Source of the DNA: Microcella sp.
GTDB taxonomy: Bacteria > Actinomycetota > Actinomycetes > Actinomycetales > Microbacteriaceae
Direction of reading: 5' to 3'
Assembly (NCBI RefSeq): GCF_019739195.1
Contig: NZ_JAHHDS010000003.1
Location: forward strand, 2,403,705-2,467,704
Length of the DNA: 64,000 nt
A program made the translations under genes and the position numbers. Under the pieces are notes generated by a model. That model worked only from the letters and a program-made list of their open reading frames with translations, was not told the DNA's origin and made no database searches. Of this stretch, positions 55,580-63,480 are shown one piece after another (position 1 is the stretch's first letter; each line of letters opens with the position of its first letter).

Positions 55580-56331
55580 GTGTTCGTCGGGGTGGCTCGG
55601 CGCAGAATCAGGTAGGCCGCGGCCGCGCTGATCACGGTGATCACGAAGCTCCACATGATCGTGCCGAGCAGGCCAGCGGTCGCGAAGAACTCGCCGACGG
55701 CGCCCCATGACTCGGTCACGGTGATGAGGTAGGCGGCGGCCACAAGCCCGAGCACGAGTCCTGCCCAGAACACGTACATGCCCATCGCCTTCCACCGCAC
55801 GTAGACCGCCGCTGTTGCCGCCCCGATCGAGGCGAAGAGCAGCAGAATCAGAAGGGTGCCGTAGAAGATCTCGAACCACGTCGCGTCGCGCGCCGTATCG
55901 AAGAACGCCAGGCCGACACCCCAGTAGTTGGTCGCTCGCTCGACCATCGCCAGGGTCGCAACGAGCAGTGCGTAGCCGATCGAGAGTGCCGTGAAGAGCA
56001 CACCTGTGCCGAGCAGGTAGTCGCGGCGCGTGGCGCCGAAGCCGAGGGCGAGCGGGAACGTCTGGTTGACGCTCTGCACAGCCATCACGAGCGTGTAGAC
56101 CCAGATGAAGCCGATGCCGCCGTTCACCGTCACCTCGGCGCCCCCGTTGGTCGCGGTCGTGATGATGCCGATGATCGCGAGGTTGACGAGAAAGATGAAG
56201 GTCAGAATCGTCAAGGGCCAGCCGAGCAGCGTCATGGGGTTGGTGAGCTGCAGCAGCATGATGGTCGAGAGTCGGCGACCCAGGGGCCGCGCGGTCATCG
56301 AGCGCGGGGCGTCCGCGGTCAGGGTGGTCAT
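55576..56331 (-). CDS. ABC transporter permease subunit
   Basis: A 251-residue integral membrane protein with six hydrophobic segments. It overlaps the ATPase gene by 4 nt and ends in a CTAG shared with the convergent methyltransferase stop. The segment QTFPLALGFGATRRDYLLGTG with its paired arginines is the usual coupling region of ABC-2-like exporters controlled by YtrA-type GntR regulators. Substrate unknown, probably a cell-envelope-active compound. Confidence 0.84.
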   Translation of the reverse strand: MTTLTADAPRSMTARPLGRRLSTIMLLQLTNPMTLLGWPLTILTFIFLVNLAIIGIITTATNGGAEVTVNGGIGFIWVYTLVMAVQSVNQTFPLALGFGATRRDYLLGTGVLFTALSIGYALLVATLAMVERATNYWGVGLAFFDTARDATWFEIFYGTLLILLLFASIGAATAAVYVRWKAMGMYVFWAGLVLGLVAAAYLITVTESWGAVGEFFATAGLLGTIMWSFVITVISAAAAYLILRRATPTNT

Positions 56332-57236
56332 GAGTTCGTTCCTTCCGAGATCATGGCGGGGGCATCCGTCGCCGAGTACCCGGCGCGGCGCACGATGAGT
56401 TGCTGCAGTGACACGGCGCCGACCTCGAGACCCGCCGCGCGAGCTGCGTCGCGATCGACCTCGGTCACGTTCGCAATCGTGGCGCTGAGCAGACCGCCGA
56501 GCTGATCGCGATGCGCGACCTCGTGCCCGGCGATGAACCGCTCGACCGCTTCTGCCGGGCCGCTGACGGTCGCGGCGTGCGAGCGCAGCTCTTCGACGGG
56601 AGCGTCGATGACGATGCGGCCGGCGTCGATCACGAGCGCGTGCTCGAGCAGCTGGCTGACCTCGTCGATGAGGTGCGTCGACAAGATCACGGTGCGGGGA
56701 TGCTCACTGTAGTCGGCGAGAAGGTGGTCGTAGAAGGCCTGCCGCGCCACAGCATCCAGCCCCAGATAGGGCTCGTCGAAGATCGTGAGGGGCGCGCGCG
56801 AGGCGAGCCCGACGATCACGCCGACGGCGGAGCGCTGACCGCGCGAGAGTTTCTTGATGAGCTGCTTGCGGGTGAGCCTGAACTCGTCGACGAGCTGCTC
56901 GGCGAACTCGGCATCCCAGTGCTCGAAGAAGCGCGGGGCGCCGGCGAGCACGTGCTTGATGCGGAACTCGTCGGGGTAGCGCTGGCTCTCAGAGATGAAG
57001 CACGTGTGCTGCAGCACGGCGGCATTCTCGACGGGCGGCGCGCCGAAGAGGCGCACGGTGCCCGAGGTCGCGAACTCTTGCCCGGTGATGAGCCGCATGA
57101 GCGTCGTCTTGCCGGCTCCGTTGCGGCCGAGCAAGCCGGTGATGGTGTTTTCGGCGATCGAGAACGTGGCGTCGTCGACGGCGTTCATCGAGCCGTAGCG
57201 CTTGGTGAGGTGCTGAACCTCGACGGCGGGGGTCAT
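56328..57236 (-). CDS. ABC transporter ATP-binding protein
   Basis: A 302-residue ATPase. Walker A is GLLGRNGAGKTTL (residues 35-47), the signature is KKLSRGQRSAVGV, where LSRGQ replaces the usual LSGGQ, and Walker B is LTIFDEPYLGLD with the H-loop in LSTHLIDE. The last 80 residues are a regulatory extension. It overlaps both neighbours by 4 nt, in an operon with a GntR regulator and a permease. Confidence 0.92.
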   Translation of the reverse strand: MTPAVEVQHLTKRYGSMNAVDDATFSIAENTITGLLGRNGAGKTTLMRLITGQEFATSGTVRLFGAPPVENAAVLQHTCFISESQRYPDEFRIKHVLAGAPRFFEHWDAEFAEQLVDEFRLTRKQLIKKLSRGQRSAVGVIVGLASRAPLTIFDEPYLGLDAVARQAFYDHLLADYSEHPRTVILSTHLIDEVSQLLEHALVIDAGRIVIDAPVEELRSHAATVSGPAEAVERFIAGHEVAHRDQLGGLLSATIANVTEVDRDAARAAGLEVGAVSLQQLIVRRAGYSATDAPAMISEGTNS

Positions 57237-57595
57237 GGGGTGGCGTCCTTTCGAATCATGTCGGCGAGCTCGTCGGGCGAGATGCCCAGGGCTCGCGCTT
57301 CTGCGTGCAGGGGTCGGAGAAACACGTCGCGAAACGTCTCGCGACGCGCGGCGATGAGCGAGTCGCGCGCGCCCTCGGCGACGAACATGCCGATGCCGCG
57401 GCGCTTGTAGAGCACCCCGGAATCGACGAGCAGCGTGATGCCTTTGAGCGCCGTCGCGGGGTTGATGCGATGGAACGCGGCGAACTCATTGATCGAGGGC
57501 ACCTGCTGGCCTTCGACGAGTGAGCCGTCGATGATTTGGTTTTCGATCTGCTCGGCGAGCTGCCGAAAGATCGGTCTGCCTTCTTCCACGCTCAC
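57233..57595 (-). CDS. YtrA-subfamily GntR regulator
   Basis: A 120-residue regulator with a GntR winged helix (PIFRQLAEQIENQIIDGSLVEGQQVPSINEFAAFHRINPATALKGITLLVDSGVLYKRRGIGMFV) and the short dimerising tail that defines the YtrA group. Such proteins repress the ABC operon they head. Its promoter region contains a nested inverted repeat, its probable binding site. First gene of a three-gene operon with start-stop overlaps. Confidence 0.93.
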   Translation of the reverse strand: MSVEEGRPIFRQLAEQIENQIIDGSLVEGQQVPSINEFAAFHRINPATALKGITLLVDSGVLYKRRGIGMFVAEGARDSLIAARRETFRDVFLRPLHAEARALGISPDELADMIRKDATP

Positions 57596-57600
57596 CTCCG

Positions 57601-57641
57601 TTCTCTGTGTTGGTTACTTAGTCAAGTAACTAACCAGAGAA
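57601..57641. promoter_or_regulatory. nested inverted repeats, candidate GntR operator
   Basis: The inner dyad is GTTACTT (57613-57619) and AAGTAAC (57624-57630) around AGTC. Outer arms TTCTCTG (57601-57607) and CAGAGAA (57635-57641) are also complementary. It begins 6 bp upstream of the GntR gene start. Confidence 0.7.
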
Positions 57642-57700
57642 CCGCGAGCGTGTCAAGCGCCGCGGCGAAGGTCGATGCCGAGGCGACGGATTCCGCGCCC

Positions 57701-58513
57701 TCAGCGCGGTCGGCGCCTCCAGTCGGGCACCGTGAGCAGAATGGCTGTCGCGCTCAGGGCGACGCCGGTGAGGCCGAAGAGCAGGCTGCCGGTGCTCTGG
57801 GCTCCGCTCGCGAGGAAGGGCAGGTCGTCGGGCAGGCTGATGCCGATGCTTAAGTACGGAAAGACGGCGGCCACGACGATGGCGCTGCCGGCGATGCAGG
57901 CCGCGGCGAGCATCCGTCGCTCCGTCAGCAACTGGTCGGCGGCGATCGACGGCAGCAGGGCGAGCACTGCGACCCCGAGCACGACTGCGAGCGAGAGCAG
58001 CACCCAGATGCCAAGCGTGATCGTGAAGCCGATGCGCGAGGCAGTGCCCCACGCGCCGTAGATCTCGTCGAGCGTCAGCATGCCCTGCGCGATCGCGAGC
58101 GGCTGCTCGACCGCGAGCGTGTAGGCGCCCACGGCGATGAGGCCCAGTAGGGCGGCCGCCGCGCCGAGCCCGACGCGGCGACGCAGGCCCGGGTCAGGCA
58201 GCGGTGCGGGCTCGGGAGGGAAGATGATGCGCTGGCGCGGCACGATCGGCTCAGCGGGGTTCGGGCGCGGGGCGTCGGGGCCGACTTGCGCGAGGTCGAC
58301 GCCGTCGAGGTCGGCCGTCAGCGCACCCGAGCCGATGCGCTTCACTCCGCGCACGATCGCGAGCGCGTTGAGTAGACCGCCGAGCAGCACGAGCGCGAGA
58401 CCGAGCCAGGCGAAGGCCGGCTCACCGCCCGCGACGAATGCGGCCAGGAAGGCGAGCGGGGCGAGCAGCAAGCTCGTGAGGCCCCAGCGGAAGAGCTGCC
58501 CGGTCGTGCGCAT
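57701..58513 (-). CDS. five- to six-TM membrane protein, family unknown
   Basis: A 270-residue protein. Two transmembrane segments lie at about 10-55, then a cytosolic loop of 60 residues (with PRPNPAEPIVPRQRI), and three to four more segments from 110 to 260. AAGGAGG 6 nt before ATG 58513 fixes the start; the open frame upstream to 59086 is not conserved and lies antisense to the next gene. I do not recognise the family. It is in the same direction as the GntR-ABC operon but upstream of it by 105 bp. Confidence 0.72.
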   Translation of the reverse strand: MRTTGQLFRWGLTSLLLAPLAFLAAFVAGGEPAFAWLGLALVLLGGLLNALAIVRGVKRIGSGALTADLDGVDLAQVGPDAPRPNPAEPIVPRQRIIFPPEPAPLPDPGLRRRVGLGAAAALLGLIAVGAYTLAVEQPLAIAQGMLTLDEIYGAWGTASRIGFTITLGIWVLLSLAVVLGVAVLALLPSIAADQLLTERRMLAAACIAGSAIVVAAVFPYLSIGISLPDDLPFLASGAQSTGSLLFGLTGVALSATAILLTVPDWRRRPR

Positions 58514-58612
58514 GCGCGCCTCCTTGAATTCACGAGTCGTCGCCGCCACCCTACTCACCCCGGCACTGCGGCGACTGCGGCGAGCCGACGGCCGTGCGGC
58601 GGTCTGCTCTCG

Positions 58613-58618
58613 TAGCCT
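58613..58618 (+). promoter_or_regulatory. leaderless -10 box TAGCCT
   Basis: TAGCCT ends 6 nt before GTG 58625. Confidence 0.55.
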
Positions 58619-58624
58619 CGCGGG

Positions 58625-59482
58625 GTGCGTGACTACGGCGAAGACGTGCTCTCTGGCGATTGGCGTGCGACAGGGCGCACGGTGGTGACCGAACTGCCCG
58701 CTGACAACGGGCTCGTCGTCGAGCTGCCCGACGGAGATGCCGCCGACAATGCCGCGGGCTTCGTCGGCGCGGTGGTGCTCGTCGACGCCGGCAACGTGCA
58801 CCTTGAAGACCGTCACGGTCGTGTGCGCGTGTTTCCGCTCGGCGCCGGGTTTCTCGTCGACGGCGAGCCGGTGCGGCTCGTGGCCCCGGTCGCGACGGTC
58901 GCGCCGACGGGACGGGCGCGTACCGCGAGCGGCTCGTTCGCGGTGACGGATGCTCGCGCCCGCGTCGCCCGCGCCAGCCGCATCTGGGTCGAGGGCAGTC
59001 ATGATGCCGAGCTGGTCGAACAGGTGTGGGGCGACGACCTGCGCGTCGAGGGTGTGGTGGTCGAGCACCTCGAGGGCGCCGATCACCTGGCCGAGAGGCT
59101 GGTCGAGTTCGGTCCGTCAGCAGGGCGGCGCGTCGGGGTGCTGCTCGACCACCTCGTGGCCGGCTCGAAAGAGTCGCGGCTCGCCGCAGATGCGCTCGCG
59201 CGGGTCGACGCGGCGCACGTGCTCGTGGTGGGGCATCCGTTCATCGACATCTGGCAGGCGGTGCGCCCGTCGTCGGTGGGTATCGAGGCGTGGCCCGACG
59301 TGCCGCGCGGCATCGACTGGAAGACGGGCACATGCCGAGCTCTCGGTTGGCCGCACGAGTCGGCGGCCGATCGGGCGGCAGCCTGGCGCCGCATTCGCGG
59401 TAGCGTGCGCGGCTACGCCGACCTCGAGCCTGCCCTGCTCGGTCGCGTCGAGCAGCTCATCGACTTCGTGACCGCCGAGTAG
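58625..59482 (+). CDS. DUF3097-family protein
   Basis: A 285-residue actinobacterial DUF3097 protein: MRDYGEDVLSGDWR at the start (read from GTG), RASRIWVEGSHDAELVEQVWGDDLR, VEHLEGADHLAE, VGVLLDHLVAGSKESRLA, VVGHPFIDIWQAVRPS. The middle of the protein looks like a TOPRIM-related fold (the DxD-like HDAELVEKVWGDDLR and LLDHLV pieces), so a nucleic-acid role is possible. Function has not been shown. Leaderless transcript predicted. Confidence 0.85.
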   Translation: MRDYGEDVLSGDWRATGRTVVTELPADNGLVVELPDGDAADNAAGFVGAVVLVDAGNVHLEDRHGRVRVFPLGAGFLVDGEPVRLVAPVATVAPTGRARTASGSFAVTDARARVARASRIWVEGSHDAELVEQVWGDDLRVEGVVVEHLEGADHLAERLVEFGPSAGRRVGVLLDHLVAGSKESRLAADALARVDAAHVLVVGHPFIDIWQAVRPSSVGIEAWPDVPRGIDWKTGTCRALGWPHESAADRAAAWRRIRGSVRGYADLEPALLGRVEQLIDFVTAE

Positions 59483-59639
59483 GTGCTCTGTGCGCGTTTC
59501 TCACGGTTTGCGCCGTTTCGCACGCTTGTGAGCGTACGAGGTGTCGCTTTCAGTGCGACGAGCGCGACCAGCGTCCTTGGGCGAGGGGTTCCGTCGGCCG
59601 AGAACACCCTGGCGACGAAACGTCGCCAGAAATGACGAA

Positions 59640-59667
59640 AGCCGCCCCACATCATCGGGGGGCGGCT
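59640..59667 (-). terminator. intrinsic terminator of the cold-shock gene
   Basis: On the minus strand AGCCGCCCC (59667-59659) and GGGGCGGCT (59648-59640) form a 9-bp stem around a 10-nt loop, followed by TTTCGTCATTTC. Confidence 0.75.
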
Positions 59668-59711
59668 CTCGTGTGTCTCAGCTCGAGCGAACTCGAGAAG
59701 ACGGGAGGGAA

Positions 59712-59915
59712 CTAGAGCGGGCGGATGTTCTCGGCCTGCAGGCCCTTGGGGCCCTGCGCGACGTCGAATTCGACCTTCTGGTTCTCGTCGAGCGAGCGGT
59801 ACCCGTTCGACTGGATGGCGGAGAAGTGCGCGAACACGTCGGCGCTTCCGTCATCGGGGGTGATGAAACCGAAACCCTTTTCGGCGTTGAACCACTTAAC
59901 AGTGCCTGTCGTCAT
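59712..59915 (-). CDS. cspA: cold-shock protein CspA-type
   Basis: A 67-residue single cold-shock domain, an RNA chaperone. The start ATG 59915 gives [19 protein letters not shown] with RNP1 KGFGFI, and RNP2 VFAHFSA follows. A longer frame to 60047 is rejected because AAGGAG (59922-59927) stands 6 nt before this ATG and 67 is the standard length. The 5' leader is about 60 nt long, predicted from a TATAGA -10 (59985-59990), and contains a perfect hairpin that could regulate translation by temperature. Confidence 0.95.
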   Translation of the reverse strand: MTTGTVKWFNAEKGFGFITPDDGSADVFAHFSAIQSNGYRSLDENQKVEFDVAQGPKGLQAENIRPL

Positions 59916-59939
59916 TACTGACTCCTTGTTACTCACGGA

Positions 59940-59956
59940 GTTTCGACTGTCGAAAC
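59940..59956. promoter_or_regulatory. 8-bp hairpin in the cspA leader
   Basis: GTTTCGAC and GTCGAAAC pair perfectly around a single T in the genomic reading (17 bp, odd-centred). It lies between the predicted start of transcription and the Shine-Dalgarno site, 12 bp from the latter, in a leader that also holds related GGTTCGAC. Confidence 0.5.
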
Positions 59957-60172
59957 CACCAGTCGAACCACTCGTGAATCCTGCTCTATACGAGAGCACG
60001 CACTGCTTGCACGGCACGTTCGGATCGCCGAGGCGTATCAACTTCACTGCCGAGAGTAGTGCACCCAGCAGAGAACGGGGCCATCTTCACCGAGTTGTTA
60101 CATGACGAGTGCACAGCGATCGCCGAGCGAAGACCCATACCGTAGAAGCCTCGACCCCCCAGGAGTGACTGC

Positions 60173-60745
60173 ATGAGCTTCTTCGACCGCCTCTTCGGTG
60201 CCCCCACGCCCGAGCCGGAGCAGCGCCGAGCCGCCCCCCGCACCGACGACGACCGCGCCGTCGAGCGCTACCGCTACCTGTTGCAGACGGCGCCGCCCGA
60301 GACGATCGAGCAGGTGCACGCGGAGGCCTTTGCGAAGCTGAGCCCCGAACAGCGGCGGCTCGTGTTCGACGAGCTCGCGCGCACGGCCCCTGCGGGCGAG
60401 GCTCCCGTCGACGACGAGCCGGGCACCCTCGCCCGCGCCGCCACCCGATCAGAGCTGCGTCAGCCTGGCACGATGGAGCGCTCGCTCGCGGGCCCCTCGT
60501 TCGGCCAGATGGTCGGCGCCTCTCTGCTGGGCACGGTCGCGGGTTACGTCATCGGCTCGGCCCTCGCGAGCGCCTTTTTGCCCCCCATGGATGCTGGCGC
60601 GACGGATGCCGCCGGCGCCGAGTCGGCCGACCCCGGCGCTGATGCGTCGGGCGGCGGTGAAGTCCTCGCCGGCGGCGACTTCGGCGGCGACGCGGGCGGA
60701 GACTTCGGCGGCGGTTTCGGCGACTTCGGCGACTTCGGGTTCTGA
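60173..60745 (+). CDS. glycine-rich protein with one hydrophobic segment
   Basis: A 190-residue protein: a soluble N-terminal helical part (FFDRLFGAPTPEPEQ to about residue 110), one hydrophobic segment FGQMVGASLLGTVAGYVIGSALASAFL, and a Gly/Asp/Phe-rich tail with repeats of GGDFGG ending GDFGDFGF. AGGAG precedes the ATG. I do not recognise the family; similar proteins occur in Micrococcales as hypothetical proteins. The tail composition suggests weak self-association or binding. Confidence 0.68.
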   Translation: MSFFDRLFGAPTPEPEQRRAAPRTDDDRAVERYRYLLQTAPPETIEQVHAEAFAKLSPEQRRLVFDELARTAPAGEAPVDDEPGTLARAATRSELRQPGTMERSLAGPSFGQMVGASLLGTVAGYVIGSALASAFLPPMDAGATDAAGAESADPGADASGGGEVLAGGDFGGDAGGDFGGGFGDFGDFGF

Positions 60746-60747
60746 CC

Positions 60748-61245
60748 ATGGCGAAGCGGCAGCGCATCGAGCCCGGCCCGGGTCAGGAGTCGGTCTGGGA
60801 CTACCCCCGGCCGCCCCGCGTCGAGCCCGTGCACGCCCGCGTGACGATCGAGCTCGGTGGGCGTGTGATCGCCGACACGACAAGCGCGGTGCGCGTGCTC
60901 GAGACGAGCCACCCGCCGGCCATCTACCTGCCGCCCGAGGCGTTCGTCGAGGGCGCCCTGCAGCCCGCCGAGGGCAGCTCGTTCTGCGAGTTCAAGGGCC
61001 GCGCCGGCTACAGCGACGTCGTGAGTGGCGACGTGCGCGCCCCGAAGGCGGCGTGGCACTACGCCGCCCCGAGCCGCGGCTTCGAGTCGATCGCCGGTTT
61101 CGTCTCAGTCTACCCCGGCCGCATGGATCGCTGCACGATCGACGGCGAGACCGTGCAGCCGCAAGAGGGCGACTTCTACGGCGGCTGGATCACCGCGAAC
61201 ATCGTCGGCCCGTTCAAGGGCGGCGAGGGCACCTGGGGCTGGTAG
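60748..61245 (+). CDS. DUF427-domain protein
   Basis: A 165-residue protein of the DUF427 family: WDYPRPPRVEP, VRVLETSHPPAIYLPPEAF and FCEFKGRAGYSDVV, then CTIDGETVQPQEGDFYGGWITANIVGPFKGG. The fold is a small beta-tent; function unknown. It starts 2 nt after the preceding gene and is probably co-transcribed. Confidence 0.85.
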   Translation: MAKRQRIEPGPGQESVWDYPRPPRVEPVHARVTIELGGRVIADTTSAVRVLETSHPPAIYLPPEAFVEGALQPAEGSSFCEFKGRAGYSDVVSGDVRAPKAAWHYAAPSRGFESIAGFVSVYPGRMDRCTIDGETVQPQEGDFYGGWITANIVGPFKGGEGTWGW

Positions 61246-61316
61246 CGGCGCACAGCCCCGACCTCTAGCCCGCTGCTGTTTCGGGCCGCCGAACTGCGCG
61301 CTCTGCGCGGCGCTGG

Positions 61317-61322
61317 CACACT
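61317..61322 (+). promoter_or_regulatory. leaderless -10 box CACACT
   Basis: CACACT ends 6 nt before GTG 61329. Confidence 0.45.
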
Positions 61323-61328
61323 GTCGAC

Positions 61329-62438
61329 GTGACCGAGCACGACTCCTCAGCGCCCTCCGACGCGCCCGCGGCCCCGACGTCGGCTGACCTGCGCCGGTGG
61401 CGCGGCTACCTCGCCGACGAGCGCGCCGAGGCTGCTGTATACCGCGACCTGGCCGCGCGCCGCACAGGCGAGGAACGCGCCATCCTGCTCGCCCTCGCCG
61501 AGGCCGAAGCTAGGCATGAGGCGCACTGGGTCGCCCTCCTGGGCGAGCACGCCGATCGGGTGCCGGCCGCCTCGGTGCGCACGCGCATCCTGTCGTTCTT
61601 CGCTCGTCGCTTCGGCAGCGTCTTCGTGCTCGCTTTGGCCCAGCGCGCCGAATCACGATCGCCCTATGAAACGGATGCTCACGCGACGGCCGCGATGGCC
61701 GCCGACGAGCGCATCCACGGTGAGGTCGTGCGCGGGCTCGCCGCGCGCGGACGCCAGCGGCTCTCGGGCACCTTCCGTGCGGCAGTGTTCGGCGCCAACG
61801 ACGGGCTCGTCAGCAACCTTGCCCTCGTCATGGGCATCGGCGCGGCGGGGCTCGGCCCGGGCACGGTGCTGCTCACGGGGCTCGCCGGCCTGCTCGCCGG
61901 CGCGCTGTCGATGGGGGCGGGGGAGTACGTCTCGGTGCGGTCGCAGCGCGAGCTGCTCGACGCCTCGACTCCTGACCCCGAAGCGCACACGGCCCTGCCG
62001 AACCTCGACGTCGACGCGAACGAACTGGCGCTCGTCTATCGCGCTCGCGGCATGGACGAGACTGAGGCCATTGAGCATGCGCGCGGGGTGCTTGCCGACT
62101 ACGACCCCGCGGTCGCGGCAGCACGCGCCGCCGAGGCCGAAGCCGAGCAGCACGTCGCGATCGGCTCGGCCTGGGGTGCCGCGCTGTCGAGCTTCGCGTT
62201 CTTCGCATCCGGGGCGATCATCCCGGTCATCCCGTACCTGCTGGGGCTTGAAGGCCTTGCCGCGATCGTGACGGCGGCGGTGCTCGTCGGCATCGCACTG
62301 CTTATCACCGGCGCGATCGTCGGCGTGCTGTCGGGGGCGTCACCGCTCAAGCGCGCCCTGCGCCAACTGGCGATCGGCTACGGCGCAGCGGCCGCTACCT
62401 ACCTGCTCGGCCTGGCCTTCGGCACGACGCTCGCCTGA
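61329..62438 (+). CDS. VIT1/CCC1-family metal transporter with N-terminal ferritin-like domain
   Basis: A 369-residue protein. The N-terminal 140 residues are a rubrerythrin/ferritin-like helical bundle with acidic residues (DERAEAAVYRDLA, AEAEARHEAHWVALL, AADERIHGEVV) for iron binding. The five-helix VIT1/CCC1 domain follows with FGANDGLVSNLALVMG and GALSMGAGEYVSVRSQRE. Related proteins move Fe2+ or Mn2+ out of the cytosol. The soluble domain suggests iron sensing or channelling. GTG start with a leaderless promoter. Confidence 0.86.
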   Translation: MTEHDSSAPSDAPAAPTSADLRRWRGYLADERAEAAVYRDLAARRTGEERAILLALAEAEARHEAHWVALLGEHADRVPAASVRTRILSFFARRFGSVFVLALAQRAESRSPYETDAHATAAMAADERIHGEVVRGLAARGRQRLSGTFRAAVFGANDGLVSNLALVMGIGAAGLGPGTVLLTGLAGLLAGALSMGAGEYVSVRSQRELLDASTPDPEAHTALPNLDVDANELALVYRARGMDETEAIEHARGVLADYDPAVAAARAAEAEAEQHVAIGSAWGAALSSFAFFASGAIIPVIPYLLGLEGLAAIVTAAVLVGIALLITGAIVGVLSGASPLKRALRQLAIGYGAAAATYLLGLAFGTTLA

Positions 62439-62674
62439 TCGTTCGTACCCGAAACAGGTGATTCACAGGTTCGTGGGTCAGGCTGGAGTGTTGGCGCCGA
62501 CGCTGACAGGGGCGAGTGCCGCCGGTGTGAACAAGGCCACCGGGCGGGTGCTGTGACCTCCTGACCTCATGGGTCGCCTCCTCATTGCGAGCGCGGCGAG
62601 GTCGAATCGCGCAACGACGTGCACTCACCGTGTCTCCGGCCTGACCGCCGCCACCAGGAAGTGTTTTTCTCCTC
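62439..62674 (+). other. 236-bp leader before the M23 peptidase gene
   Basis: Non-coding stretch with several short inverted repeats, for example ACCCGAA (62450) against TTCGTGGGT (62471). The leader is unusual here because most genes in the window are leaderless. It does not show the recognisable core of a known riboswitch by eye, though such leaders before M23 peptidase genes can carry c-di-AMP (ydaO) elements in actinobacteria. Confidence 0.4.
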
Positions 62675-63346
62675 ATGCTCCACTTGGTTCACCCTGCCCT
62701 GCCGCGCGTAGCGGCCCTGAATCCTTACCGACTTCGACAGACCGCGCTCGTCGCGGCTGCCGCCCTCGTGGCCATGAGCGCACTGCTCGTCAACACTGTT
62801 CCTGCCGCGATCGCCGTGGCGAGCGAGCCTTCGGGCGAGCCGGCGCCGCGCACGCAGCTGATGTCGGTCGCGACGATCGAGGCGGCTCCGCTCGAGGCAC
62901 TCGAGTACACGGTCGATGTTCGACCGGCCCTGCAGTACCCGGTCGGCATCGGCGCCCCCGTCGGCAGCGGCTTCGGCCCGCGCGATGCCGCGTGCGGCGC
63001 GTGCTCGACCATGCACCAGGGCATCGACTGGAACCCCGGTCGCGGCTACCCGATCGTCGCCATCGCCGACGGCGTCGTCAGCAAGGTCGTCACCTCGGGC
63101 AGTTCGCTCGGTGTGTATGTCGTCATCGACCACGTCATCAACGGTCAGGCGATCTCGAGCGTCTACGGGCACATGGAGAACGGCTCGTTGACCTTGAGCG
63201 TCGGCCAAGAGGTGCGCGGCGGCGACCAGGTCGGCTCGGTCGGCAGCACGGGTGTCACGACGGCTCCGCACCTGCACTTCGAGCTGCGCATCGGTGGTCG
63301 CGCGATCAACCCTGCGTCGTGGCTGGCGGCCAACGGCGCTCAGTAA
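62675..63346 (+). CDS. secreted M23-family peptidase (LytM-type)
   Basis: A 223-residue protein. An N-terminal signal region (hydrophobic about 25-48, ending AVAS) is followed by a short linker and a LytM domain: MHQGIDW supplies the zinc histidine and aspartate, and HLHFELRI the HxH pair. VYGHMEN is the active-site strand. It probably cuts peptidoglycan cross-links. AGGAAG lies rather far (14 nt) from the ATG. Confidence 0.88.
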   Translation: MLHLVHPALPRVAALNPYRLRQTALVAAAALVAMSALLVNTVPAAIAVASEPSGEPAPRTQLMSVATIEAAPLEALEYTVDVRPALQYPVGIGAPVGSGFGPRDAACGACSTMHQGIDWNPGRGYPIVAIADGVVSKVVTSGSSLGVYVVIDHVINGQAISSVYGHMENGSLTLSVGQEVRGGDQVGSVGSTGVTTAPHLHFELRIGGRAINPASWLAANGAQ

Positions 63347-63480
63347 GCAGCCTGCTCGACCCGCTGACACCGAGCATCCCATCGGAATCGGCGACGGCTC
63401 CGAACTACTTGTGCCTACCGTGAGCCACGGTGGTCGCCTCGAGCGATCGTCGTCTTGCGACCTGCACGAGGAGTTTGTCG

